DNA of 45,194 nt from positions 1 to 45,194 of the forward strand of contig DGIA01000040.1 of NCBI GenBank assembly GCA_002392965.1, given 5' to 3'. Numbering within the stretch: the first letter of the stretch is position 1; every line of letters begins with the position of its first letter. The position numbers were made by a program, and so were the translations under genes. Below, piece by piece: positions 10,270 through 19,098 of the stretch. The notes beneath the pieces were generated by a model. That model ran no database searches. It was not told the DNA's origin and was given only the letters and a program-made list of their open reading frames with translations. The stretch comes from Bacteroidales bacterium UBA3834. GTDB taxonomy: Bacteria; Bacteroidota; Bacteroidia; Bacteroidales; P3.

Positions 10270-11009
10270 ATCTGGAAGATATATGTAATGGTACCTTTTT
10301 GTTCCTCTGGTGCATTGGAGGAGGCATTGAAACGTGCCTTAAGAGCTGCAGAACGTGCCTGGTTGACAAGGTAGCCGTTGGAAGTATTGGAACCTTTTGG
10401 CTGGTATTCAGCACGGGTAACACGTCCCTGCTGGTCAACCCAAATGGCAATCACCACGGTACCTTGCTGGTTCGAGTTGTAGTCGGGAGCCGGTAAGGTG
10501 ACGGCATTACGTCCTTTGAGCGAGTAATTGCCACCCGAACCACCGTTCCCCGAATAGTTGCTGCTTCCGGGGGTACCATTGGGACTCCCCTGATTGCCGG
10601 TTCCTGTACTTTGTCCTTCGCTGCCCGCCCCTACTTGGTTGCTTTGATTGCGACGGCCGGTGAAGAGGGCGTTACGGTTGATTTCGGGTTCCTTGTTCTC
10701 CACCTGCGGCTGTTCTTGTGCGACAGGATTGGTAACTGTACCCTGATGCGTATTTGATGGCATGGAAACAGACGACTCTGTATTCTGCGTAACCACCCGG
10801 TTTTGAGCAGCCGGAGGCGTATAACTCGAAGCCTTGCTGGAAGGTGCAGGGTCATTGCCACTTCCAAAATCGCTGTCCCCGATATTCACCTCCACACCTT
10901 CCTCGGGTATGGGTGGGTCGGGGGGATCATAACCAAAAGCAAGCAACACAGCCACAACAATGGCCATGATGACAGCTGTGCTGATGGCAGAAATGAGTTT
11001 TGTGTTCAT
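10266..11009 (-). CDS. TonB-family energy transducer
   Basis: A 247-residue protein with an N-terminal membrane anchor (about 5-27, ISAISTAVIMAIVVAVLLAFG), a long low-complexity periplasmic spacer rich in Pro, Gln, Asn, Gly and Ser (28-165), and a C-terminal TonB-like fold (about 170-247: GTVVIAIWVDQQGRVTRAEY ending in GTITYIFQI). It would carry proton-motive energy to outer-membrane receptors together with the ExbB and ExbD proteins encoded just upstream. It overlaps ExbD by 4 bases and the S4 gene by 4 bases. Confidence 0.85.
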   Translation of the reverse strand: MNTKLISAISTAVIMAIVVAVLLAFGYDPPDPPIPEEGVEVNIGDSDFGSGNDPAPSSKASSYTPPAAQNRVVTQNTESSVSMPSNTHQGTVTNPVAQEQPQVENKEPEINRNALFTGRRNQSNQVGAGSEGQSTGTGNQGSPNGTPGSSNYSGNGGSGGNYSLKGRNAVTLPAPDYNSNQQGTVVIAIWVDQQGRVTRAEYQPKGSNTSNGYLVNQARSAALKARFNASSNAPEEQKGTITYIFQI

Positions 11010-11422
11010 TGTTTGGGCGATGTGGCTAAAATGACTTTATGCTTGGTACCGTCACTGTTGTTGATGCTGTTAACCGCATCAATAACCTGAACGACATCCT
11101 GAACAGGGACATTCTTGTTGGCACGAAGGGTGACACATGCGGCATCGTTGTCGCTGCCGATGCTGGAACGGATGTAGGACTCCAGCTCCGACACAGCAAC
11201 TGGCACATCATTATTGACAAAGAAATTGTGGTTCTCGTCAATATAAACGGTCACTGTCTCACGTGCCATTGTCTTGCTGTTGCTTTCAGGCAGCAAAAGT
11301 TTAACGGCATTGGGGCTGATAAGCGTCGAGGTAATCATGAAAAAGATAAGCAACAGGAACACCAAGTCGCTCATACTCGACGAGTTGGTCTCTATCTTGA
11401 TTCTATTCTGACTGCGTATCAT
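11006..11422 (-). CDS. ExbD/TolR-family biopolymer transport protein
   Basis: The ATG at 11422 gives 138 residues, the usual ExbD size; a longer frame upstream has no suitable start and would run into exbB. The protein has a short cytosolic N terminus, one membrane helix at about 17-36 with the conserved Asp of SDLVFLLLIFF (residue 19) needed for proton use, and a periplasmic domain ending in the ExbD fold (VPVQDVVQVIDAVNSI). It follows exbB by 10 bases and overlaps tonB by 4. Confidence 0.9.
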   Translation of the reverse strand: MIRSQNRIKIETNSSSMSDLVFLLLIFFMITSTLISPNAVKLLLPESNSKTMARETVTVYIDENHNFFVNNDVPVAVSELESYIRSSIGSDNDAACVTLRANKNVPVQDVVQVIDAVNSINNSDGTKHKVILATSPKQ

Positions 11423-11432
11423 ATTCAATTTT

Positions 11433-12143
11433 TTATGCGGGCTCGTGGAGAAGGTCCATAAACTCGTTGGCGCGCACTTCCAGCTCAAATACCACCTTAT
11501 TAATGCGACTGACCAGCAGGTTATTGAGGAAATAGCAAATAATACCCACAATGAGACCGCCCACCGTGGTTACCATAGCCTCGTAGATACCGGTTGAGAG
11601 AAGGCTGATGTCGATATTGTTGCCTGCATGGGCCATGTCCTGGAAAGCGGTAATCATACCAGTCACCGTGCCAAGGAAACCAATCATGGGTCCCAACGAA
11701 GCGACTGTGGCAACATAAGATACACGCTTCTCGAGACGAGCCACTTCAAGCTGTCCCTCGTTTTCAATGGCAGCCTGGATGTCGGGTAACGGACGGCCGA
11801 GACGCGAGAAACCTTTGCTGATCATGCGTCCCAGAGGCGTGGACGTTTCTTTGGCCAGACCGCGTGCGGCATCGACGTTGCCTTCATGGACAAACTGACG
11901 TATCTTCTCCATAAACTGCTCGTCCTCTTCTCCTTTGAGGGCACCGTTGAGAGTGAGGAATCGCTCAATGAAAATGTAGATTGCCAGCACCAACAACAAT
12001 ACCAATACCAGCATAATCCAGCCGCCGTTGAGAGCCATATCCCACAAGGTGATGCGTTCGGGGGCTGTGGAGGCGGCGTTATTCTGCACTGTGTCGATAA
12101 CCGTCGCCATGTCGTTTTGAATCAACAGAAGTTTGTTTATCAT
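11433..12143 (-). CDS. ExbB/TolQ-family proton channel protein
   Basis: A 236-residue MotA/TolQ/ExbB family membrane protein. A first helix lies at about 35-55 (WIMLVLVLLLVLAIYIFIE), then a cytosolic loop, then helices near 150-170 and 190-215 with the family pattern YVATVASLGPMIGFLGTVTGMI and LSTGIYEAMVTTVGGLIVGI. It forms the stator channel that powers the TonB protein of this operon. The first ATG is used; a second in-frame ATG at residue 12 is also possible. Confidence 0.92.
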   Translation of the reverse strand: MINKLLLIQNDMATVIDTVQNNAASTAPERITLWDMALNGGWIMLVLVLLLVLAIYIFIERFLTLNGALKGEEDEQFMEKIRQFVHEGNVDAARGLAKETSTPLGRMISKGFSRLGRPLPDIQAAIENEGQLEVARLEKRVSYVATVASLGPMIGFLGTVTGMITAFQDMAHAGNNIDISLLSTGIYEAMVTTVGGLIVGIICYFLNNLLVSRINKVVFELEVRANEFMDLLHEPA

Positions 12144-12164
12144 AGCTTGCTTATTAATAATATG

Positions 12165-12668
12165 TTACATTTGAAAACTAATACCCAGTCCTGGGCTTAC
12201 TCCATAGGGAGTGGGTAGCAGCGACGGACCGAGACTGATATTGTCATCCAACTGAAAGTCGAACAAATGTCCAAATACGTAGGCATCCACGAGATTGAGC
12301 GCATAAATACCCACAGTAATGATTATCATTAACTGAAAATCACGGTTGTAAGAATTATATAGGCTATAGATGTTATCGACGGTGTAGTTTTCATAACCAC
12401 TGAGGTTCGTAGCTCCATCGTGGTTCCTCCGGTAAAGGTACTCATCCTTGTACATTTTCATGTACGTATAGTTGTTATGTATAAGGTAACCCATACCAGC
12501 AAAGGCGCCATAGATGATAGGCACCTTCCAAGCTTGCCGGTTGTATATCTGTCCGCCACCGGGGATGATGGACCACCTCAACGCCACATCCGGCGAGTGG
12601 GTAGTACTTTGTGCTTTCATCTCGCAGACAACTGACAGCAGCAGTATTATTGCCAACCAGCGTCTCAT
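12165..12668 (-). CDS. DUF5683 membrane-associated protein
   Basis: The ATG at 12668 is preferred over a GTG three codons earlier, giving about 167 residues. It has a signal peptide (MRRWLAIILLLSVVCEMKAQ), then the segment LRWSIIPGGGQIYNRQAWKVPIIYGA, which is the mark of the DUF5683 family of Bacteroidota, and further hydrophobic stretches near 60-75 and 110-130 (MIIITVGIYALNLVDAYV). Family function is unknown. Genes of this family often sit next to parAB, as here (12 bases after parB). Confidence 0.8.
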   Translation of the reverse strand: MRRWLAIILLLSVVCEMKAQSTTHSPDVALRWSIIPGGGQIYNRQAWKVPIIYGAFAGMGYLIHNNYTYMKMYKDEYLYRRNHDGATNLSGYENYTVDNIYSLYNSYNRDFQLMIIITVGIYALNLVDAYVFGHLFDFQLDDNISLGPSLLPTPYGVSPGLGISFQM

Positions 12669-12680
12669 TCTGCCCACTTT

Positions 12681-13556
12681 TTATTTTTCGAGCAACTTCA
12701 TGATGCGCTCGAAGTCGGCATCATTGTTAAATACAATCGTCAGCGTACCCTTGCCTCTTTGCGAACGCTTGATTTCGACCGTTGACTGCAGACGTTCTTT
12801 CAAACGGCTTTGTGCCGCCTGATGGACCTCGGGCAGAGCACCTCGTTTCTGGGGTGTCACCGTTTTGGGCTTGGCCTTGTCGGCTTTCGCCAACTGTTCG
12901 GTCTCATGCACCGACAAATGGCGGTCGATGATGGCATGCAGTATCTCCAGATGACGGTTGATGTCCTCTACATTGATTAGGGCACGTGCATGAGCCATAC
13001 TGATCAGGTCGTTGCTCAATGCCAGCTGGGTCTCTGCCGGCAGGTTGAGCAACCGAAGGTAATTGGTGATGGTGGAACGATTCTTGCCCATTTTCTCGCT
13101 CAATTCCTCGTGCGTCAGACGGCATTCCTCAATCAATGAACGGTAGGCCAACGCCACCTCCATAGCGTTGAGGTTTTCTCGCTGTATGTTTTCCACAAGA
13201 GCCATCTCCATCATCTGATTGTCCGAAGCAGCACGCACATAAGCGGGCACTTCCTTCAACCCAGCCTGTTGTGATGCCCGCAGACGACGCTCACCGGCAA
13301 TCAGCTGGTAGGTATCGTCCGGCATGCGACGCACAGTGATAGGGGTAATCACCCCCTGCTGGCGGATGCTCTGAGCCAATTCGTCGAGGGCTTCCTGGTC
13401 AAACTCCTTGCGGGGTTGGAATGGATTGGCTGTCACCTTCGCCACCGGCACCATGCTGATGGTGTCGGCCACCGGCTTCACCGATTCAAGATCTATATCA
13501 GGCAGGATGGACCCAAGTCCACGGCCCAGTCCGCCACTCTTTTGCTTTATCGCCAT
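12681..13556 (-). CDS. parB: Chromosome partitioning protein ParB (CTP-dependent clamp)
   Basis: A 291-residue Spo0J/ParB protein: an N-terminal segment LGRGLGSILPD used for ParA contact, the CTP-binding box with GERRLRA near residue 90 and ENIQREN near 124, a helix-turn-helix (about 140-180, LSEKMGKNRSTITNYLRLL) and a C-terminal dimer domain (RGKGTLTIVFNNDADFERI). It would load at parS sites and spread. No parS-like palindrome was recognised in this window. It is 56 bases downstream of parA and translated in the same direction. Confidence 0.93.
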   Translation of the reverse strand: MAIKQKSGGLGRGLGSILPDIDLESVKPVADTISMVPVAKVTANPFQPRKEFDQEALDELAQSIRQQGVITPITVRRMPDDTYQLIAGERRLRASQQAGLKEVPAYVRAASDNQMMEMALVENIQRENLNAMEVALAYRSLIEECRLTHEELSEKMGKNRSTITNYLRLLNLPAETQLALSNDLISMAHARALINVEDINRHLEILHAIIDRHLSVHETEQLAKADKAKPKTVTPQKRGALPEVHQAAQSRLKERLQSTVEIKRSQRGKGTLTIVFNNDADFERIMKLLEK

Positions 13557-13612
13557 TACTCTTTGACTTTTTTGACTCTTCGTATCTTTGATTATTTACA
13601 CTTTTTCCCCTG

Positions 13613-14380
13613 TCACTCCTCGTTCCGCTTCAATATTTCCTGTGCCAGATTCAGGTAATTGATGGCGCCTGTCGAGGCTGCGTCGTGCATGATGATACTC
13701 TTGCCGTAGGAGGGTGCCTCTGCCAACTTTGTATTGCGGTAGATGAGCGTATCGAACACCATCGATTTAAAATGATTGCGCACATCCTCCACCACTTGGC
13801 GGGCTAAACGCAGACGGTTGTCATACATCGTGATGAGAAGCCCTTCAATCGCCAGTTTCGGATTCAAGCGGGTCTGCACAATACGCACCGTATTCAGCAA
13901 CTTGCCCAGACCTTCCAAGGCAAAGTACTCGCTCTGGATGGGGATAACCACCGAATCACTGGCAGTCAATGCGTTGATGGTAATCAAACCAAGAGAAGGA
14001 GAACAGTCGATGATGATGTAGTCGTAGTCATTCCGCACTGGCTCCAGCGCCTTCTGCAAGAACTGTTCCCTGCCCTTCTCGTTGATCAGTTCCACCTCGG
14101 CACCTACCAAGTCAATGCGGGTAGGCAACAAATCCAAATTGGGCGTATCCGTCTCGACGATAGCCTCACCTGTGGCTGTCTGTCCCAGGATACAGTCGTA
14201 CACCGTCTTCTCCAACCCGTCGGGATCCACCCCGAGCCCTGAAGTGGCGTTAGCCTGCGGGTCACAATCCACCAGCAGGACTTTCTTTTCAAGCACCGCC
14301 AACGAGGCCGACAAGTTCACCGCCGTGGTGGTCTTTCCCACCCCGCCCTTCTGGTTGGCGATGGAAATAATCTTTCCCAT
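13613..14380 (-). CDS. parA: Chromosome partitioning ATPase ParA/Soj
   Basis: A 255-residue deviant Walker A ATPase with KGGVGKTTT at residues 11-19, the DCDPQANATSGLG segment near 39 and IIIDCSPSLGL near 121. It binds DNA non-specifically as the ATP dimer and works with ParB for origin segregation. The start ATG is 6 bases after the DUF3276 gene and the reading frame is complete. Confidence 0.95.
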   Translation of the reverse strand: MGKIISIANQKGGVGKTTTAVNLSASLAVLEKKVLLVDCDPQANATSGLGVDPDGLEKTVYDCILGQTATGEAIVETDTPNLDLLPTRIDLVGAEVELINEKGREQFLQKALEPVRNDYDYIIIDCSPSLGLITINALTASDSVVIPIQSEYFALEGLGKLLNTVRIVQTRLNPKLAIEGLLITMYDNRLRLARQVVEDVRNHFKSMVFDTLIYRNTKLAEAPSYGKSIIMHDAASTGAINYLNLAQEILKRNEE

Positions 14381-14386
14381 AGCTTC

Positions 14387-14731
14387 TTAAAACTTAAAGT
14401 CTATCTCGTCCAGCTTGCTACCGGCATCTTCCTGCCGATAGTTCTCTTCCACCACCACCGGAGGCGGCACAATGCCCGTCTCGATGAACGAGAAGGCGTT
14501 ATCAAGCCCTTGACGGAACTTTTCGAAATCCTCCTTGTAGAGGAACATCTTGTTTTTCTCGAAGAAAAACTCACCTGAGTTGTTGTCGAACAGCTTGCGG
14601 CTCTCCGTGATAGTAATGAACTTGTCTCCCCCGCGCGTCTCCTTCACATCGAAGAAATATCTGCGCTTGCCGGCCGGAATCGCCTGGCTGTACAGTTCCT
14701 CTTTCCGTTCCTTGTTGTCCATATCTCTCAT
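14387..14731 (-). CDS. DUF3276 (PUR-alpha-like) nucleic-acid-binding protein
   Basis: A 114-residue protein with the conserved pattern GKRRYFFDVKETRGGDKFITITESRK seen here as separate strands, then FEKNKMFLYKEDFEKF and an acidic tail. The family is the bacterial PUR-alpha-like fold, which binds single-stranded DNA or RNA. It is the first gene of a run through parA, parB, DUF5683 and exbBD-tonB, with a -7 box (TATTTTTG, 14763-14756) upstream. A second ATG at 14722 is also possible. Confidence 0.85.
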   Translation of the reverse strand: MRDMDNKERKEELYSQAIPAGKRRYFFDVKETRGGDKFITITESRKLFDNNSGEFFFEKNKMFLYKEDFEKFRQGLDNAFSFIETGIVPPPVVVEENYRQEDAGSKLDEIDFKF

Positions 14732-14755
14732 TTTTTATGCGTTGTTTTCAAATTG

Positions 14756-14763
14756 CAAAAATA
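14756..14763 (-). promoter_or_regulatory. Putative -7 box upstream of DUF3276-parAB
   Basis: The minus strand reads TATTTTTG here, 25 bases ahead of the start codon. No TTTG is present 19 bases upstream, so only half of the promoter pattern is seen. Confidence 0.45.
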
Positions 14764-14835
14764 CTCACTTTTTTTATTCCTGACCGGCCGTCGGCCGACA
14801 AAGTTATCAACACATGGCTTTTAATAGCCTGGACA

Positions 14836-16113
14836 TCACCTTTTATGTGTCATGATGTCCAGTATCATATCGTCGGTCTGGTTCATGCCGTCCTTGCCCA
14901 AACGTCCCAAATTGCGGATGCTGCAGTCCAAATCACTTTCGCTCAATCCGTCGGTGCTATCCACCACACGCCCATGCACAGCCAGTTCGCTGCACACGAA
15001 AGCGCTATACAGCCCCACACTCATCTTCAGTGCACAACTGGGCTTGGCACCGTCGCATACCATGCCGGCGATCGTGTTGATCATATTTTTCAAGGCATAA
15101 CCGATCTGCTCGAAAGTGCCCCCTTCCAAGTAGGTCAGCGCCGCACTGACACCCATCGTTGCATTCACAATGCCACACAAGGCACTCAAGCGCCCTATGC
15201 CGCGTTTGATGTAGATGCTCATCAGGTGGCTCATGGTCAACGCCCTCAGAATCTGCTCGTCAGAGCATCCTTTCATCCTACCGTAATAGAACGGAGGCAA
15301 GGTGCAGGTGATTCCCTGGTTACCCGACCCCGAATTGCTATACACCGGCTTGGTACAGCCGTCCATACGGGCGTCGCTGGCCGCCACGGTCCGTGCCACC
15401 ACAGTATGCACCATGTCGCCACGCGCCTGTTCCATCAGGATCTGACCCGTGTGCAACCCCATCCCTTCCAGGCCACACTCCGAGGCAGCATTATTATAAA
15501 CCACCGTATCTCTCAAGAATTCGAGCTCTTCCATCGGTGCCGTGGTGGCATAGTCATACACCATCCTCGCCGTTAGTTTCATCGACGCGTTCTGAGGCGA
15601 TTCGTGCTGTTTGACCAACTCCGAACCCCGAATGTCCAGTAGTACCGTCCCGTTTTTCTTCAGGAAAACAAAATTCGTATGTCTCTTCGCAATCACTGCA
15701 GTAGCCTCCGACATCCGACTTTCTGCCGTACACTCGATATATAGTTTGTCCCCATCTTCATTCACCCCGATATCAATCATGTCGGCATGATTGGCCAGCC
15801 ACCTCTTGGCATCCTCCACCTGGCTTTCTGGCATCGTCAGCACCTCGAGTCCTCGTTCCGGGTCGCCATGCGTCACAGCCATGGCCACCGCTATCGGCAG
15901 TCCGATCATACCCGTGCCGGGAATGCCCACTCCCATGGCGTTTTTAAACACATTCTTACTCAGCTTCAGCACGATACGTTCAGGTTCACCGTCCAATAGC
16001 TCACATGCCTTGGAGACACACAACGCCACGGCTCCTGGCTCCGTACATCCTGTCGCCAACAGCACCTCGTGCTGCAATATGTCCTTTATCTGCTCCCGGA
16101 ACTCCTTATCCAT
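14836..16113 (-). CDS. L-cysteine desulfidase / serine dehydratase-like Fe-S enzyme (UPF0597, CyuA type)
   Basis: From the ATG at 16113 the protein has 425 residues, as in the UPF0597/YhaM (CyuA) family, which breaks L-cysteine to pyruvate, ammonia and sulfide using a 4Fe-4S cluster. Candidate cluster cysteines are C23 in TGCTEPGA, one in KGCSDEQI near 277 and one in LCGIVNATMG near 308. The C-terminal half carries the SDH_alpha-like glycine-rich segment TKPVYSNSGSGNQGI. It is a single-gene unit with a full promoter. L-serine dehydration is an alternative activity. Confidence 0.85.
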   Translation of the reverse strand: MDKEFREQIKDILQHEVLLATGCTEPGAVALCVSKACELLDGEPERIVLKLSKNVFKNAMGVGIPGTGMIGLPIAVAMAVTHGDPERGLEVLTMPESQVEDAKRWLANHADMIDIGVNEDGDKLYIECTAESRMSEATAVIAKRHTNFVFLKKNGTVLLDIRGSELVKQHESPQNASMKLTARMVYDYATTAPMEELEFLRDTVVYNNAASECGLEGMGLHTGQILMEQARGDMVHTVVARTVAASDARMDGCTKPVYSNSGSGNQGITCTLPPFYYGRMKGCSDEQILRALTMSHLMSIYIKRGIGRLSALCGIVNATMGVSAALTYLEGGTFEQIGYALKNMINTIAGMVCDGAKPSCALKMSVGLYSAFVCSELAVHGRVVDSTDGLSESDLDCSIRNLGRLGKDGMNQTDDMILDIMTHKR

Positions 16114-16151
16114 AGATAGATACAATCAAATTGCACATTTATTATAAAATG

Positions 16152-16182
16152 CAAAGATATAAAAAAAGGCTGACACAGCAAA
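16152..16182 (-). promoter_or_regulatory. Consensus promoter of the desulfidase gene
   Basis: Minus strand: TTTG at 16182-16179, exactly 19 bases, then TATCTTTG at 16159-16152. This is the full Bacteroidota house-keeping promoter pattern. The start would lie near 16146, leaving a leader of about 32 bases. Confidence 0.85.
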
Positions 16183-16216
16183 AATTATTTTATCCTCCCC
16201 TCACGATTCCCTTATC

Positions 16217-16274
16217 ACCTAGTACCCTGTATATAGTCATTACTAGGGTTCTACTAGGGTTCTACTAGGGTAAA
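16217..16274. repeat. 11-bp phased repeat array with dyad arm (copy 2)
   Basis: In one 11-bp phase from 16217 run ACCTAGTACCC, TGTATATAGTC, ATTACTAGGGT, TCTACTAGGGT and TCTACTAGGGT. The CCTAGTA arm is inverted to TACTAGG. The first 32 bases match 407-438 at 27 positions. It lies between the desulfidase promoter and the 3' end of the MATE gene. Confidence 0.85.
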
Positions 16275-16324
16275 AGATGTTTAACATTGGCGTTCAGTCT
16301 GTTGAAGACAAAACTACCACGCAT

Positions 16325-17689
16325 TTAATTCTGCGATAACAGCTTAAGCTTGCGGCTAATCCACAAGGCATATGGCAGCGAGAGCAGAAACGTGAACACA
16401 TCGGCCACCGCCTGAGCCATCTGAACACCTTGTAAACCAAACCACAGTGGCAGGAGAAGCACCGCCGGCAAGAAGAAGAGTCCGTTGCGGCAGATGCTAA
16501 GCAAAGTGGCAGGAAATGTCATGCGGATGTTCTGGAAAAGCATGTTGGTGGCGGTGCAGAGAGGGACCAGAGGGAAGACGGCACACTGCCAGCGCAAAGT
16601 GACCGCTCCAATACGGATAAGGTCGGGGTCCTCCGCTCGGAAGAGAGCAACTATCTGTGGAGCAAAGATGAAGCCCAGAGCAGAGACCACTGCCAAGAAG
16701 GCCGTGCTGACGGTCAAAGCGAACATATAGGACTCACGGACTCGTCCGTAGAGTTTCGCCCCATAGTTGAACCCACATACCGGCTGGAACCCTTGGCAGA
16801 ATCCCAACACCACACTGAAAACGAACATCATAATTCGGGTCACAACGGCAAAGGCCGCCACAGCCGAAGCCTCCTGCCCCTCGGGGGCATAGAGGGCTGC
16901 ACAATAGTTCAACGAAACCGCCGCCGCACAGTTGAACAACTGCCGGAAAAGCGATGGCAAACCACCTCGGAATATCTCGTAATACACCTTCCAGCTCGGC
17001 TTGAAGTCGCGCAGTTTTATATGCACACTTTCAGGACGAAATGTACCAATAAGAAGTAGCGTCCAAGAGAATAGTTGACTAATGGCCGTGGCCAATGAAG
17101 CACCACTGACCCCCATGTTGAAAACAAAGATAAACAACGGGTCGAGGAAAATATTCAAGATGGCACCACTGACGATACCGACCATGCCCAACCGGGCGTT
17201 ACCTTGCAGACGCAGTTGGTTATTAAGGGTCAACGCCGACATCATAAAGGGCGTGGCAGCGACAATAAATCGCAAATAGTCATTTGAATACGGGACCACC
17301 TCGGCGGGAGCTCCCAGCAGACGGCTCAAGGCGGAGAGATTCGGAAGACAGAGCGCAACAGTCAATAAACCAAGTAGAAAAGGAGTTATCATCCCCACGC
17401 TGGCCACAACAGAGGCCGAAGAGGTGTCGCGGGCACCGAGGGCTCGGCTGATAAAGTTGCCGCTGCCATGCCCAAAGAAAAATCCAAGGGCCTGAATGAA
17501 AGTCATGTAAGCAAAGGAAATACCGATACCGGCAGTTCCTTCGGTGCTCAGGTGTCCGATGAAAGCAGCATCAACGACATTGTATAATGCCGTTGTCACC
17601 ATGGCGATGATGGTCGGAACCGCCAACTTGCAAACCAGCAGCTTTACCGGCTGCCGGGTCATCTCGTCGTATTTATCCTCAAGCGTCAC
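16325..17689 (-). CDS. MATE-family efflux transporter
   Basis: A 454-residue membrane protein with about twelve hydrophobic segments and the internal two-fold repeat of MATE transporters: LAVPTIIAMVTTALYNVVDAAF in the first half and GFCQGFQPVCGFNYGAKLYGRV in the second. It exports cationic compounds or drugs in exchange for sodium or protons. The start chosen is GTG at 17689, because DKYDEMTRQPV before the first helix is a common MATE N terminus; an ATG at 17662 is the alternative. The GTG overlaps the htrA stop by 4 bases. Confidence 0.9.
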   Translation of the reverse strand: MTLEDKYDEMTRQPVKLLVCKLAVPTIIAMVTTALYNVVDAAFIGHLSTEGTAGIGISFAYMTFIQALGFFFGHGSGNFISRALGARDTSSASVVASVGMITPFLLGLLTVALCLPNLSALSRLLGAPAEVVPYSNDYLRFIVAATPFMMSALTLNNQLRLQGNARLGMVGIVSGAILNIFLDPLFIFVFNMGVSGASLATAISQLFSWTLLLIGTFRPESVHIKLRDFKPSWKVYYEIFRGGLPSLFRQLFNCAAAVSLNYCAALYAPEGQEASAVAAFAVVTRIMMFVFSVVLGFCQGFQPVCGFNYGAKLYGRVRESYMFALTVSTAFLAVVSALGFIFAPQIVALFRAEDPDLIRIGAVTLRWQCAVFPLVPLCTATNMLFQNIRMTFPATLLSICRNGLFFLPAVLLLPLWFGLQGVQMAQAVADVFTFLLSLPYALWISRKLKLLSQN

Positions 17690-18816
17690 TTGCGGATTAT
17701 CTGCGTGTTGCCTTGCGAATTGAGAAGTGTTGCTTTAACAGTATTTGTATGACCGTCACGCTCGTAATCGACTTCCACCTCATCGCCGGGACTGAACAAC
17801 CCAAGTTCTTCCATCATCTCGGCAAATGTGTTTACCTCCTTACCTGCCACCCTAAGGATGATATCTCCTTGACGTATTCCGGCACGGTCGGAGGCGCAAT
17901 CCTTCACCACCTTAGCCACATAAAGACCCTTGATGGCACGAGCACCCGTCTGTTTGGCCACATTGGCATCGACCTCAGTCACTTGCAGTCCCAGATACCC
18001 TCGCTGCACATAGCCGTAACGCTGTAGGTCGGCAGCCACCTTGACGGCGATATTTGAAGGAATGGCAAAAGAATAACCGATATAGTTGCCGTTGCCCGAT
18101 GCAATGGCCGTCACAATGCCAATCAACTCAGCCTGCGAATTGACCAGCGCACCTCCACTGTTACCCGAATTGACAGCCGCATCTGTCTGTAGGAAAGACT
18201 CTAACGGAGTCTCATTGGAACGGGGATTGTCAATGATATGCATATTGCGGGCTTTGGCGCTGATGATACCGCTGGTAACCGTGGATGTGAGATTGAAGGG
18301 GTTGCCGATGGCCAGCACAGGCTCGCCAACCTTCACCAGGTCGCTGTTGCCAAAGGGAATATAGGTAAGTCCTTCGGCTTCAATCTTGATAACTGCCAAG
18401 TCTGTGGCGGGGTCGTTACCCACCAACCGGGCCGGCATTTCGCGTCGATCGTTGAGAGTCACAGTGATACGCTCGGCGTCCTGCACCACATGGTTATTGG
18501 TCAAAATATAGCCGTCGGTTGTGATGATAACGCCCGAACCATAAGCGTTATATACCTGCTTCTGAACACCTTGCGGAATAATGAACCCAAAGAAAGACTG
18601 ATAGAGGGGCGTCATCTGCGTCATCTCGGTCTTGATGTGCACCACACCGTCGATTGAAGCCGCTGCCACATCGGTAAAGTCGGTGAGTGTCAGGTGTTCT
18701 GCCGGCATGGTGGGTTGTTGCACCACAGTGGCCGTAGTCGGCTGTTCCGGCGTTTGGGCGCACGACTGCATCATCATTGCCAAAGTCGCAATAAAGACAA
18801 AAAGACTCTTTCTCAT
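17686..18816 (-). CDS. HtrA/DegP-type S1C serine protease, probable lipoprotein
   Basis: A 376-residue envelope protease. The signal sequence ends in MMMQSC (Cys19), a probable lipobox. The trypsin-like domain has the triad His109 (TNNHVVQ), Asp139 (DPATDLAV) and Ser220 (NSGNSGGA). One PDZ domain follows (about 270-370, GIRQGDIILRVAGKEV). Canonical Bacteroidota DegQ proteins are about 500 residues with two PDZ domains, so this is a shorter DegS-like form. It degrades or senses misfolded envelope proteins. It is transcribed with the MATE gene (4-base overlap), and its promoter was not identified. Confidence 0.88.
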   Translation of the reverse strand: MRKSLFVFIATLAMMMQSCAQTPEQPTTATVVQQPTMPAEHLTLTDFTDVAAASIDGVVHIKTEMTQMTPLYQSFFGFIIPQGVQKQVYNAYGSGVIITTDGYILTNNHVVQDAERITVTLNDRREMPARLVGNDPATDLAVIKIEAEGLTYIPFGNSDLVKVGEPVLAIGNPFNLTSTVTSGIISAKARNMHIIDNPRSNETPLESFLQTDAAVNSGNSGGALVNSQAELIGIVTAIASGNGNYIGYSFAIPSNIAVKVAADLQRYGYVQRGYLGLQVTEVDANVAKQTGARAIKGLYVAKVVKDCASDRAGIRQGDIILRVAGKEVNTFAEMMEELGLFSPGDEVEVDYERDGHTNTVKATLLNSQGNTQIIRK

Positions 18817-18944
18817 ATCTATAGATTTTATTTCAATAACAACGAAAGGCTGTTTTTATTGCCATCGTCCATCGTTAAATAATACAAAAACCGTGCCAAC
18901 CTCCTTCTCATACCCTACTACCCCCCTTACGACATCTATAGTTT

Positions 18945-19021
18945 AACCATAATTCAACCATATTTCAACCATATTTTGACCAATAATGATGGTTATACTA
19001 TGGTTTAAATATAGTTAAATG
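18945..19021. repeat. 11-bp array: four direct units facing three inverted units
   Basis: Direct units AACCATAATTC, AACCATATTTC, AACCATATTTT and GACCAATAATG run from 18945 in 11-bp steps. Inverted units ATGGTTATACT (18989), ATGGTTTAAAT (19000) and ATAGTTAAATG (19011) keep an 11-bp step. AACCAT and ATGGTT are reverse complements, so the whole can form an imperfect hairpin. It lies in the divergent region between htrA and the RsmI-like gene. The rest of 18817-19098 shows no gene. Confidence 0.85.
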
Positions 19022-19098
19022 AAAGTATAACAATAGGAGGAATCAGGGAGTTAGACAGAAGGCATACAATATTCATTACGACTTGTCGTTATTGTGAC

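Noticed and set aside
12681..14380. parS site near parAB
   Set aside because: No sequence close to the TGTTTCACGTGAAACA palindrome was found in the window.
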